From NCBI RefSeq assembly GCF_020740535.1, contig NZ_CP082362.1, positions 6,879,501 through 6,943,500 on the forward strand: a DNA stretch of 64,000 bases, given 5' to 3'. Below the pieces are notes generated by a model. That model searched no databases and was not told the origin of the DNA. It saw only the letters and a program-made list of their open reading frames with translations. The translations under genes were made by a program, and so were the position numbers. Positions 52,864 to 61,142 of the stretch are shown piece by piece (position 1 is the first letter of the stretch; every line of letters starts with the position of its first letter). The stretch is from Streptomyces profundus. Lineage in GTDB: Bacteria; Actinomycetota; Actinomycetes; Streptomycetales; Streptomycetaceae.

Positions 52864-53751
52864 GTGACCACTGACACCGTCGCCCCCGAGGAACGCGCGG
52901 CCCGCCGCCGGCTGCTGCGTCCCGGTGCCGGGCGGCAGCACCACGCGGGACCGTTGGCCTATGTGCTGCTGGGACTGGCCGCCCTGCTGTCGCTCTTCCC
53001 GCTCTACTGGACCATGGTGGCGGCCTCGACCGACAACACCCGGGTGACGCAGAGCCCGCCGCCCTTTCTGCCCGGGCCGAACCTGTTCTCCAATCTGCGG
53101 GCGGCCTGGCAGGACGCGGGGCTCGGGCAGGCGATGGCGAACAGCCTGATCGTGGCCGGCGCGATCGCCACCTCCACCGTGCTGTTCGCCACGCTGGCCG
53201 GCTTCGCCTTCGCCAAGTTGCGCTTCCGTGGGCGCAACGCGCTGCTGATCCTGGTGATCGGGACGATGATGATCCCGCCCCAACTGGGCGTCGTCCCCCT
53301 GTTCATGATGATGAGTGAGCTGGGCTGGGGCGGCTCGCTGCCGGCGGTGATCTTCCCGACCCTGGTCAGCGCGGTCGGCGTGTTCTTCATGCGGCAGTAT
53401 CTGAGCAACGCCCTGCCCGACGAGTTGGTGGAGGCCGCGCGGGTCGACGGGGCCCATTCGCTGCGCATCTTCTGGAGCGTGGTGCTGCCCGTCGCCAGAC
53501 CGGCCATGGCCGTCCTCTTCATGATCACTTTTGTGCAGGCGTGGAACGACTTCTTCTGGCCCTATATCGCCCTGGACGACTCCAACCTCACGGTGCCGGT
53601 GGCCCTCACCAGATTGAGCGCGGGCTATGTCCGCGACCAGTCGGTGATCATGGCGGGGGCCCTGCTGGGAACGTTGCCGCTGCTGGTGATGTTCGTCGTC
53701 TTCGGCCGGCAGATCGTCGGCGGGATCATGCAGGGCGCCGTCAAGGGGTGA
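52864..53751 (+). CDS. sugar ABC importer permease (CebG-like), cluster C
   Basis: 295-residue MalG-type permease. Start is ambiguous between GTG at 52855 and GTG at 52864; the latter leaves AGGAG ten bases upstream and gives VTTDTVAPEERAARRRLL. First helix GPLAYVLLGLAALLSLFPLYWTMVAAS. The EAA loop is ALPDELVEAARVDGAHSLRIFWSVVLPVARPAMA. It ends the cluster C operon, followed by a perfect 15-bp hairpin. Confidence 0.9.
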   Translation: MTTDTVAPEERAARRRLLRPGAGRQHHAGPLAYVLLGLAALLSLFPLYWTMVAASTDNTRVTQSPPPFLPGPNLFSNLRAAWQDAGLGQAMANSLIVAGAIATSTVLFATLAGFAFAKLRFRGRNALLILVIGTMMIPPQLGVVPLFMMMSELGWGGSLPAVIFPTLVSAVGVFFMRQYLSNALPDELVEAARVDGAHSLRIFWSVVLPVARPAMAVLFMITFVQAWNDFFWPYIALDDSNLTVPVALTRLSAGYVRDQSVIMAGALLGTLPLLVMFVVFGRQIVGGIMQGAVKG

Positions 53752-53753
53752 AC

Positions 53754-53786
53754 GGGACGGCCGGCGCGCGCCGCGCCGGCCGTCCC
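53754..53786. terminator. bidirectional terminator after cluster C
   Basis: GGGACGGCCGGCGCG (53754-53768) and its exact complement (53772-53786) around a 3-base loop, starting two bases after the CebG-like stop and ending seven bases before the convergent UbiA stop. Confidence 0.88.
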
Positions 53787-53793
53787 CCCGGGG

Positions 53794-54654
53794 TCAGGCG
53801 GTCGAGCCCATCGAGAGGCCCGCCGTCAGCAGCAGCGCCATGTCCAGCGTCGCCACCAGCAACACCGTCTGGAACGCGACCCTGGTGTCACCCCGACGGC
53901 GCCCGAAGCAGAGGCCGACGCCGGCCGCAAGCGTGGTGAACAGGAGGACCAACAGCCGCAGGTCACCGCCCAGCCGGAGCGCGCCGACCAGCAGCAGGGC
54001 GGAGCCCAGCAGCGCCACGGCGGTCACCACCCGGCTGCCGTTCGCCCCCAGCCGATGGGGCAGTCCGCGCACGCCGACCTTGGCGTCGTCCGCCAGATCG
54101 GGCAACGTGTTCACAAAGTGGGCCGCACAGCCCAGCAGCGCGCCCAGGGCCACCAGCCACAGCGGCGGCAGCGGCGCACCGGGCAGCGAGAGCACCACAA
54201 AAGTCGGCAACAGCCCGAAGGACACCAGATAGGGCAGCACCGACCAGGCCGTCGCCTTGACGCCCAGGTCGTAGAGCCACGCCGACACCAACGCCAGCAG
54301 GTGGGCGGCGACCGCCCGCCACCCGCCGGGCAGGGAGAGCGCTATCGCCAGCAGCGCCGAACCCACGACCATGCCCACCACGGCGGTCGGGGCCAGCCGC
54401 CCCTGGGCCACCGGCTTGGCCACCCGCCCGGCGCGGGCGTCGCGGGACGCGTCCACCAGGTCGTTCAGCCAGCCGACGGACAGCTGGCCGGCCAGGACCG
54501 CGCCGGTCACCAGGGCCGCGCCCAGCGCCGAGTGCCCGAAGCTGACGGCCAGACAGACCGTGAGCCCCGTGACCACCAACACCGGAACGGGGTGCGCGGC
54601 GCGCACCCAGGCCCACGAGGTACCCGTCCATGACATGTGTGTGCGGTTACGCAT
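53794..54654 (-). CDS. UbiA-family prenyltransferase
   Basis: 286-residue integral membrane prenyltransferase with about eight to nine helices. The first Asp-rich motif is NDLVDASRDARAGRVAKPVAQGRL, the second is LPDLADDAKVGVRGLPHRLG, as needed for Mg-prenyl-diphosphate binding. Start taken as the ATG at 54654; a TTG at 54660 has a better spaced GGGAG and would add two residues. The acceptor is unknown: the family includes menaquinone, heme O, chlorophyll and secondary-metabolite enzymes. No such pathway genes lie next to it. Confidence 0.85.
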   Translation of the reverse strand: MRNRTHMSWTGTSWAWVRAAHPVPVLVVTGLTVCLAVSFGHSALGAALVTGAVLAGQLSVGWLNDLVDASRDARAGRVAKPVAQGRLAPTAVVGMVVGSALLAIALSLPGGWRAVAAHLLALVSAWLYDLGVKATAWSVLPYLVSFGLLPTFVVLSLPGAPLPPLWLVALGALLGCAAHFVNTLPDLADDAKVGVRGLPHRLGANGSRVVTAVALLGSALLLVGALRLGGDLRLLVLLFTTLAAGVGLCFGRRRGDTRVAFQTVLLVATLDMALLLTAGLSMGSTA

Positions 54655-54908
54655 CGCCAAGTATCTCCCACTCGTCCGTTCCGGTCGGCTCGTCCGTGTC
54701 GGTCGTCTCGTCGCTGCCGTCGCGTCTCGTCGGCGCCGTCGAGGCGGCCCCGGTCGAGTGTCAGCCCGCTCACCGGGAGCGCAGTAGGGCGCGCGGCCGG
54801 CGGCGCGCGCTGCCGGGGCCCGGCGGAGACCGGTGCGGGTACCGCTGCGTAGGCTGGGTGCGCCAGCGCGCCCCGACGAGCGCAGGGGCGAGGAAGGGCG
54901 TCAACTCC

Positions 54909-56012
54909 GTGGCACATCGCGTGATACCGGCTCACTATCTGGACGCTTACGCAGAGATTCTGGCCGAGGTCTCGGTCACCGGCCGTCGGCTCACCCGGCC
55001 GGAGGTGGACGAGCGCAGGGAGTTGGGGGAGCAGGCGGCGCGGGAGGGTCTCGGGCTGCGCGAGTTGATCCGCGGCCATCTGGCGGCCACCCGCGCGTTC
55101 TGGCTCGATCTGCCCGGCGTCGCGGAGGCGCCGGGCGCGCGCCAGGTGCGCTCGGCCGCCGCGTGCGTGCTGGCGGCGGCCGAGCAGGCGGTGGACGCGT
55201 TGGCCGAGGGGTACGAACGGGCGCAGCTGGTCGCGGTGCGCCGCGACGAGGCCGCCAGGCGTGAGTTCATCGACGATCTGCTCCACGGCCGGAGCGATCT
55301 GGGGGATCTCTCGGCTCGCGCCGAGCGCTTCGGGTTGCAGTTGGCGCACACCCACACGGTGGCGGTGGCGGAGAGCGGCCAACCGCACGACGACACCCAC
55401 CCGTTGACCCGACGGGTGGAGACGGCGCTGACCGCCAGATTCGGTCAGCGGCAGGTGCTGCTCACCACCAAGGACGGCCGGCTGGTCTGTGTGGTGCCTG
55501 GGCATCACCCAGACGTGGTGGAGTACTTCGCCGAACAGGCCAGGATCGCCCTGTCGTTCGAGGGGAGCTGCCGGGTCGCGATCGGGCGCGCCCATCCGGG
55601 CCCCGGCGGCGTGGTCCAGTCCTTCGAGGAGGCGCTGAGCGCGCTGGAGCTGGCGGACCGGATGGGTCTTGAGCCAGCGGTGCTCAGGGCCTCGGAGCTG
55701 TTGGTCTTCCCGGTTCTCACCAGGAACCAGCACGCCATGGCCGATCTGGTGCGTACCGTGCTGGGCCCGCTGCGCGAGGCCAGGGGCGGCGCCGGCCCGC
55801 TGGTGCGCACCCTCGACGCCTACTTCGACGCCGGCTGTGTCTCGGCCGAGGCCGCTCGACAACTCGCCCTGAGCGTGCGGGCGTTCACCTACCGGCTCAA
55901 GCGGATAGCGACCCTGACCGGCGCCGATCCTGCCGACCCCATCCAGCGCTACACGCTCCAGACGGCCGTGATCGGCGCTCGTCTGCTGGGCTGGCCGGAG
56001 CGGGAGCTGTAA
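54909..56012 (+). CDS. PucR-family transcriptional regulator
   Basis: 367 residues from the GTG at 54909 with AGGAAGGG upstream. The N-terminal part is helical (about 1-110). The middle resembles the GGDEF-like domain of CdaR/PucR regulators (LLTTKDGRLVCVVPGHHPDVVEYFAEQARIAL, VAIGRAHPGPGGVVQSFEEALSALELADRMG). The C-terminal HTH is LVRTLDAYFDAGCVSAEAARQLALSVRAFTYRLKRIATLTGADPADPIQRYTLQTAVIGARLLG. The longer frame to 54630 overlaps the divergent UbiA start. Its targets are unknown; the neighbouring UbiA gene and itself are candidates. Confidence 0.88.
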   Translation: MAHRVIPAHYLDAYAEILAEVSVTGRRLTRPEVDERRELGEQAAREGLGLRELIRGHLAATRAFWLDLPGVAEAPGARQVRSAAACVLAAAEQAVDALAEGYERAQLVAVRRDEAARREFIDDLLHGRSDLGDLSARAERFGLQLAHTHTVAVAESGQPHDDTHPLTRRVETALTARFGQRQVLLTTKDGRLVCVVPGHHPDVVEYFAEQARIALSFEGSCRVAIGRAHPGPGGVVQSFEEALSALELADRMGLEPAVLRASELLVFPVLTRNQHAMADLVRTVLGPLREARGGAGPLVRTLDAYFDAGCVSAEAARQLALSVRAFTYRLKRIATLTGADPADPIQRYTLQTAVIGARLLGWPEREL

Positions 56013-56549
56013 CGCTCCCGCCCCGGCTCCGGCGCGCGGCGCCCGTGGGACGGAAGGCCGCTCGAACTCCCGTCCCACGGGGCGCGTTGACGTGGCCCGG
56101 CCGGCCTGGACCGACGACAAGAGGCCCCCACCTCGCTGTCGTCGCCGTCGGCTGCCCGCGTCACCGGCCCCCGGGTCGTGAGTGGGGGCGCTCCCCTCGC
56201 TCACCCTCGACCACATTCCGGTCACGCTTCGACATCCCACGCACCCAGGCCCGCCCCCCGTGGGCCACCTCACCCACCCACTTCCCCCGCTGCCGCCGCC
56301 CCCACGGCGGCACCAGCGGCGGTTCCCGGACCGGCCCCCCAGCGCGGCCCGGGAACCGCCTGCGGCGACGGGGGAGCGGGGCGCCCCCGGCCTCGACGTT
56401 CCCGTCGATCCTCCGGACGGGGGCCCTGACCGTCGGTGGTCGCGCGGTGCCGTCATGCCGGCTCCAGGCAACCATCTCCGGGAGGCCCGCTCCCTTGTCG
56501 CTGCTTCCTGCTGGTAATCAGATAGTGCCATCTCGGTGGTCAGGATTTC

Positions 56550-56568
56550 ATTGCCAGAATCCGGCAAT
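56550..56568. promoter_or_regulatory. inverted repeat ATTGCC-N7-GGCAAT
   Basis: ATTGCCAGAATCCGGCAAT, perfect 6-bp arms, in the AT-rich patch 125-140 bp upstream of the promoter at 56692. Possible activator or repressor site for the GH51 gene. The protein that binds is unknown. Confidence 0.45.
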
Positions 56569-56691
56569 CTTAACGCTTCTTTAATGCCTGCCCGCCGCCG
56601 CGAACCCCGGTCACGCACCCGGCGGGGGTGCTCGCGGTCCGTGCTCGCTCCTCGGGTGGCATGCCCGCAATCCGCCGGCCCGCGCGAGGTG

Positions 56692-56720
56692 TTGACGGGG
56701 TGTGGGGGTGCCCCTATGGT
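56692..56720 (+). promoter_or_regulatory. promoter of the GH51 gene
   Basis: -35 TTGACG (56692-56697) and -10 TATGGT (56715-56720) with the optimal 17-bp spacer. Start of transcription is expected near 56727, giving a leader of about 100 bases with a CGTTCGA/TCGAACG inverted repeat. Confidence 0.65.
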
Positions 56721-56826
56721 CCGTTCGAGTGACTGAGCAGCGTCCGGCATGTCGAACGTTGAGGTCGGAGGGTCACTCGTCCGTGCGAGACCAGAAGCCA
56801 GAGGGCCCCCACCTTCAGGAGACCGC

Positions 56827-59379
56827 ATGTCAACCAGGAGACTCAGGACGGGTCTCACCGCCGGCGCCCTGATCGTCGGCGTACTCGTCGTCGCGCCGCC
56901 CACCGTCGCCGACCCGGTGGCGGCGGAGACCGACTACAGCCTCTCCGTCGACGCCGGCGCGGCGGGCCCGGCCATCGACGACACGCTCTACGGCGTCTTC
57001 TTCGAGGACATCAACCAGGCGGCGGACGGCGGCCTCTACGCCGAGCTCGTCCAGAACCGCTCATTCGAGTACAACCAGGCGGACAACGCCTCGTTCACCC
57101 CGCTGACCGCCTGGCGGGAGATGTCGGTCGGCGCCACCGGCACCGCCGAGGCGGTGGACGACAGCGGCCGGCTGAACGAGAACAACCGCACCTATCTGCG
57201 GCTCGACCTGGACGGCGACGGCACCGCGCCCGAGGCCGGCTACGGCCTGGCCAACGCCGGCTGGGGCGGGATCGCCCTGGACGCGGGCGCCGCCTACGAC
57301 TTCTCCGTCCAGGCCCGCACCGACCAGTCCCGCACCCCCCTGACCGTCCGACTGCGCGACGGGCAGGGGGCCGACCTCGCCGAACCGCTGACCCTCGACA
57401 TCGCCGGCGACGGCTGGGCCCGCTACTCGGGCACCCTGCGCGCCACCGGCACCACCGACGCGGGCGAGATCGTCGTCACCGCCGGCGGCGCCGGCAGCGT
57501 GGCGCTCGACATGGTCTCGCTCTTCCCCCAGGACACCTATCTGGGCCGGGAGAACGGCCTCCGCCCCGACCTCGCCCAACGCGTCGCCGACCTGGAGCCC
57601 AGCTTCGTCCGCTTCCCCGGCGGCTGCGTCGTCAACACCGGCAGCCACGAGGCGTACGAGGCGCCCGACTTCCCGAGGGAGCGTTCCTTCCAGTGGAAGG
57701 AGACCGTCGGCCCGGTCGAGGAGCGGCCAACCAACCACAACTTCTGGGGGTACAACCAGTCCTACGGGCTGGGCTACTACGAGTACTTCCAGTTCAGCGA
57801 GGACATCGGCGCCCTGCCGCTGCCCGTGCTGCCCGCCCTGGTCACCGGCTGCGGCGAGGACCACCACACCGACGACCCCGAGCTGCTCCAGCGGCACATC
57901 CAGGACGCCCTGGACCTGGTCGAGTTCGCCAACGGCCCGGCCGACTCCGAATGGGGCGCGCTCCGCGCCGAGATGGGACACCCCGAGCCGTTCGGCCTCA
58001 CCCATGTCGCGGTCGGCAACGAGGAGAACCTCGCCGAGGAGTTCTACGCCAACTTCGAGCGGTTCCGCGAGGCCATCGAGGCCGAGCACCCCGGCATCAC
58101 CGTGGTGAGCAACTCGGGCCCGGGATCGAGCGGTCCGCTCTTCGACCACCTCTGGCGCCTCAACACCGAGGGCGGCGTCGAGCTGGTGGACGAGCACTTC
58201 TACAACTCGCCCGCCTGGTTCCTGGAGAACAACGACCGCTACGACTCCTACGACCGCGAGGGTCCCGACGTCTTCCTCGGCGAGTACGCCTCCCGGGACA
58301 ACACCTTCTACAACGCCCTCGCCGAGGCGTCCTTCCTCACCGGCGTCGAACGCAACGCGGACATCGTCAAGATGACCTCCTACGCCCCGCTCTTCGCCCA
58401 CGAGACCAACCACCAGTGGCATCCGGACCTGATCTGGTTCGACAACGACGAGTCCTGGCCGTCGGCCAGCTACGAGGTGCAGAAGCTGTTCAGCACCAAC
58501 CGGGGCCACCAGGTGGTGCCCAGCGAGGCCAGCGGCACACCCGTCGCACTCGACCCGATCACCGGCGCGGTGGGCCTCGGCACCTGGCTCACCAGCGCCG
58601 CCTACGACGATGTGACGGTCACCTCGGCCGATGGGGCGACCCTCTTCGCTGAGGACTTCTCCGCCGGCGCCGACCGCTGGAGCGGGAACGGGAACGGGAG
58701 TTGGGCCGTCCAGGACGGCGCCTACGTCCAGGGCGACACCGCGGCCGAGGACGCGCTGGTCACCGCCGGCGACCCCGGCTGGCGGGACTACGACCTCAAT
58801 GTGACCGCCACCAAGCAGGCCGGTGCGGAGGGCTTCCTGATCGCCTTCGGCGTCCAGGACACCGGCAACTACTACTGGTGGAACCTCGGCGGCTGGGGCA
58901 ACACCTCGTCCGCCGTGGAACGGGCCGAGGGCGGGGCGAAGAGCACGCTGATCCAGAACGGCACCACGATCGAGACCGGCCGCGCCTACGACATCGAGAT
59001 CCAGGTGCGGGGCCGCCAGGTCACCCTCCTGCTGGACGGCCAGGAGTGGGGCAGCTTCACGGACGACGCGATCGCCGAGCCGTTCCGCCAGGTGGTGACG
59101 CGCGATCTGGAGACCGGTGAGCTGATCGTCAAGGTGGTCAACGCGCAGCAGGACGCCGCCCGTACGACGATCGATCTGGGGACGGATGTCCAGGTCGGGA
59201 CCAGTGCGGAGCTCACCGTGCTGCGGGGCGCCCCGGAGGCGGTGAACACCCGCACCGAGCGGCCCATCCAACCGGAGACCTCGACCCTGGACGGGGTGGA
59301 CAGCACCTTCACCCACACCTTCCCGCCCTACTCCGTGACGTTCCTCCGGATCCCGACGGAGGGGGCGCCGGCGGACTAG
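56827..59379 (+). CDS. secreted alpha-L-arabinofuranosidase, GH51 type
   Basis: 850 residues from the ATG at 56827 (TTCAGGAG upstream); an ATG at 56749 would put 26 residues before the signal. Signal peptide RRLRTGLTAGALIVGVLVVAPPTVADPVAA. N-terminal IDDTLYGVFFEDINQAADGGLYAELVQNRSFEY is typical for GH51, followed by a carbohydrate-binding-like beta domain (about 90-240). The barrel has RFPGGCV, acid/base E399 in AVGNEENL and nucleophile E486 in FLGEYASRDN. Between about residues 595 and 760 a LamG-like jelly-roll (FAEDFSAGADRWSGNGNGSWAVQDGAYVQGD onward) is inserted before the C-terminal sheet. It should remove arabinose from arabinoxylan or arabinan outside the cell. Confidence 0.9.
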   Translation: MSTRRLRTGLTAGALIVGVLVVAPPTVADPVAAETDYSLSVDAGAAGPAIDDTLYGVFFEDINQAADGGLYAELVQNRSFEYNQADNASFTPLTAWREMSVGATGTAEAVDDSGRLNENNRTYLRLDLDGDGTAPEAGYGLANAGWGGIALDAGAAYDFSVQARTDQSRTPLTVRLRDGQGADLAEPLTLDIAGDGWARYSGTLRATGTTDAGEIVVTAGGAGSVALDMVSLFPQDTYLGRENGLRPDLAQRVADLEPSFVRFPGGCVVNTGSHEAYEAPDFPRERSFQWKETVGPVEERPTNHNFWGYNQSYGLGYYEYFQFSEDIGALPLPVLPALVTGCGEDHHTDDPELLQRHIQDALDLVEFANGPADSEWGALRAEMGHPEPFGLTHVAVGNEENLAEEFYANFERFREAIEAEHPGITVVSNSGPGSSGPLFDHLWRLNTEGGVELVDEHFYNSPAWFLENNDRYDSYDREGPDVFLGEYASRDNTFYNALAEASFLTGVERNADIVKMTSYAPLFAHETNHQWHPDLIWFDNDESWPSASYEVQKLFSTNRGHQVVPSEASGTPVALDPITGAVGLGTWLTSAAYDDVTVTSADGATLFAEDFSAGADRWSGNGNGSWAVQDGAYVQGDTAAEDALVTAGDPGWRDYDLNVTATKQAGAEGFLIAFGVQDTGNYYWWNLGGWGNTSSAVERAEGGAKSTLIQNGTTIETGRAYDIEIQVRGRQVTLLLDGQEWGSFTDDAIAEPFRQVVTRDLETGELIVKVVNAQQDAARTTIDLGTDVQVGTSAELTVLRGAPEAVNTRTERPIQPETSTLDGVDSTFTHTFPPYSVTFLRIPTEGAPAD

Positions 59380-59392
59380 CCATGCTCCCCGC

Positions 59393-59422
59393 CCCCGGTT
59401 CTGGTCATGGCCAGGACCGGGG
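59393..59422 (+). terminator. hairpin after the GH51 gene
   Basis: CCCCGGTTCTGG (59393-59404) with CCAGGACCGGGG (59411-59422), one G-U wobble and a 6-base loop, 13 bases past the stop. Confidence 0.7.
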
Positions 59423-59440
59423 AACGGAGAGTTGGCGTCC

Positions 59441-59470
59441 CGTTCGATCCGTCCGCCGATGGATCGAACG
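59441..59470. repeat. 10-bp perfect inverted repeat
   Basis: CGTTCGATCC and GGATCGAACG around a 10-base loop, with GGCGTC/GACGCC able to pair outside it. It may be a second terminator stem or an operator for the MarR-type gene 120 bp on. The CGTTCGA/TCGAACG arms also occur in the GH51 leader. Confidence 0.5.
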
Positions 59471-59548
59471 AGGCGACGCCTGATGGACGTCAACCCGGCG
59501 CCACATGGTTCCGAGTACAGCTCAGCCCAAGCTCCGGTTCTCGTCGGA

Positions 59549-59564
59549 TTGGATGATCTATCAA
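59549..59564. promoter_or_regulatory. candidate MarR operator in AT-rich leader
   Basis: TTGGATGATCTATCAA, an imperfect palindrome centred on GATC, ends 25 bases before the MarR-type start in the most AT-rich patch of the area (59540-59575). MarR proteins commonly repress their own promoter. Confidence 0.45.
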
Positions 59565-59589
59565 CAAAAATCCGTTAGGGTGACCGGCC

Positions 59590-60078
59590 ATGACCCCCGA
59601 ATCGCAGTGGCTCTCCGCGCCGGAGGGCCGCGCCTGGCGTTCCTACCTGCGGATGCACGGCCAACTGCGGGCGCGGCTGCTCCAACATCTGATGCGCGAC
59701 TCGGGGCTCTCCGAGGCCGACTACGAGGTGCTGGTGACGCTGGCCGGTTCGCCCGACGGGCGGATGACCTCCCGCGAGGTGCGGTGCGCCCTGATCTGGG
59801 AGAAGAGCCGCCTCTCCCATCAGGTGCGGCGGATGGAGCAGCGGGGGCTGATCATCCGCGAGGTGAACCCGGCGGATGCCCGCAGTTCGCTGCTCCGCCT
59901 CACCGAGTGGGGCGGCGAGGTCATCGAACGCGCGGTGCCGCCGCATGTGGAGCGCGTGCGTGAACACTTTCTCAGCCTGCTGAGCCCCGCGGAGTTGGAA
60001 CTGCTGACCAGGGTCGGCGAGCGGGTGCTGACCCATCTGGCGCGGGAGGACGAGGTCGACCCGCCGCGCGAGATCTGA
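59590..60078 (+). CDS. MarR-family transcriptional regulator
   Basis: 162-residue winged-helix regulator. Helices before the wing: GRAWRSYLRMHGQLRARLLQHLMRDSGLSEADYEVLVTLAGSPDGRMTSREVRCAL; recognition and wing: IWEKSRLSHQVRRMEQRGLIIREVNPADARSSLLRLTEWGGEVIERA, with the MarR-typical DxR motif as ADARSS. ATG at 59590. Adjacent genes do not reveal a target. Confidence 0.9.
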   Translation: MTPESQWLSAPEGRAWRSYLRMHGQLRARLLQHLMRDSGLSEADYEVLVTLAGSPDGRMTSREVRCALIWEKSRLSHQVRRMEQRGLIIREVNPADARSSLLRLTEWGGEVIERAVPPHVERVREHFLSLLSPAELELLTRVGERVLTHLAREDEVDPPREI

Positions 60079-60101
60079 GCCGGGCGGCGCCGCTCTCCCG
60101 C

Positions 60102-60839
60102 TCAGCCCTGGCTCGCGCGGATCGCCTGGAGCCCGTCGGTGGCCCGGTCGAGGTCGACCTGGTAGCGGGGGAGCACGCGCGTCAACTCCGCGTAGCCGCG
60201 CACCCCGTCGCCGGCCAGTCGGCGGATCTCGGCCCGCTGGCCGAGCCCCTGGCAGCCGGGCAGCACGGCGGCGCGGAACCGTCGCCGCTCCCGGATGAAG
60301 GGCATCGGCTCCTCCAGGCCCACCGGCCACCGACCACCCTCCCGCGCCAACACCCGTGGGTAGGTGGTCATCAGACGGGCCATCAGCAGCCGGGACGAGG
60401 CCGCCCCGGCGATCCGTTCGTCGGCCGGCACGGGGGACTCGTCGGCGGGGTCGAGGCGGGGCAGCGGGGGTGTGGCTCCCGAGAGCAGCGGACCGATGTT
60501 CTCGGGAACACCGCCCGTGGGGTCGGCCAGATGCGCGGACGCCAGCGTGGTGCGGGCGTGCGCCAGCGCGAATCTGCGGGATCTGGCGGCCTCGATCACC
60601 GGAACGCCCTCGCGGCCGATGGCGCCCAGCGCGTAGAGCACCGGGGTGTGGTCCGTGCGCGGCCGGACGTCCCGTTCCTCCTCGTCGCGCCGCGCCACAT
60701 TGCGGTACAGCAGAAATGCGTTGATGCCCCGTTGGTAGGCCAGGCCGGCGCGGGTGGTGCGGCCGGCCTCCTGAAGCTCCCGGGCCTGTCGCCAGGCGTC
60801 GAGCGCCTCCTCCAGGCGGCGTCGGGTGTCGCGTGCCAT
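60102..60839 (-). CDS. protein of unknown function
   Basis: 245-residue soluble protein that I do not recognise. It is predicted mostly helical, starting ARDTRRRLEEALDAWRQARELQEAGRTTRAGLAYQRGINAFLLYRNVARRDEEE, where the first 50 residues look like a tandem helical hairpin. The middle holds a Pro/Leu-rich loop (GPLLSGATPPLPRLDPADESPVPADE), and the C-terminus is again helical. No signal peptide or membrane segment. ATG at 60839. Codon use is like that of its neighbours, so it is a credible gene. It is convergent with the MarR gene; an inverted repeat GTTGGCGCC lies about 200-250 bp upstream. Confidence 0.65.
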   Translation of the reverse strand: MARDTRRRLEEALDAWRQARELQEAGRTTRAGLAYQRGINAFLLYRNVARRDEEERDVRPRTDHTPVLYALGAIGREGVPVIEAARSRRFALAHARTTLASAHLADPTGGVPENIGPLLSGATPPLPRLDPADESPVPADERIAGAASSRLLMARLMTTYPRVLAREGGRWPVGLEEPMPFIRERRRFRAAVLPGCQGLGQRAEIRRLAGDGVRGYAELTRVLPRYQVDLDRATDGLQAIRASQG

Positions 60840-61142
60840 CGTCCATCCCGTGGTGAGCGTTCGTCGGCGCGGGGGTGGCGCGCCGCCCCCACACCACGCT
60901 ACCGGGTGGTCCTGACGGTCCTGACGGTCCTGGTGGTTCGAGGTGGGCTGGGTGGGGAGCGGGGCGGACTGCTTGTCCGGGCAACTCGGTGAGTTACCGG
61001 ACAGCTACGGAGGGTTGTTTGCCAGCCTGGTGAGTTGGCGCCCATGTGTGACATCTTTGCCGATGATTGACCGATGTGGCGCCAACAGTGAGCGCGGACC
61101 TGGGCATCCCCTGTCGCCGTGCCCCTCGCGCTGCCGGCGGTC
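60840..61142. other. intergenic region with distant inverted repeat and short tandem repeat
   Basis: 303 bp without a gene. Perfect 9-bp arms GTTGGCGCC (61034-61042) and GGCGCCAAC (61078-61086) are separated by 35 bases of AT-richer DNA. A 9-base unit GGTCCTGAC is repeated about three times at 60908-60934. The region is upstream of the unknown minus-strand gene and downstream of the methyltransferase. Confidence 0.55.

Larger units (their letters stand above)
56013..56826. other. 814-bp intergenic region before the GH51 gene
   Basis: The longest gene-free stretch in the window. ORFs present are Pro/Arg-rich and look like non-coding frames. From about 56515 it turns AT-richer and holds the inverted repeat at 56550. 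At 56692 a consensus-like promoter follows, and then a 7-bp inverted repeat CGTTCGA (56722-56728)/TCGAACG (56752-56758) in the predicted leader. Confidence 0.65.

Noticed and set aside
56045..56584. 179-codon ORF in the long intergenic region
   Set aside because: Pro/Arg-rich, no ribosome site, overlaps regulatory-looking inverted repeats; I could not support it as a gene.
54507..56903. 798-codon minus-strand frame across UbiA start and PucR
   Set aside because: It overlaps two credible genes and a non-coding region, and its sequence has low-complexity Gly/Arg runs only.
57061..59493. 810-codon open frame antisense to GH51
   Set aside because: Long antisense frames are expected in GC-rich genes; no motif, and the plus strand has signal peptide, catalytic residues and domain order.
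60908..60934. Three tandem copies of GGTCCTGAC as a CRISPR-like or regulatory array
   Set aside because: Units are 9 bases, contiguous and without spacers; most likely simple slippage.
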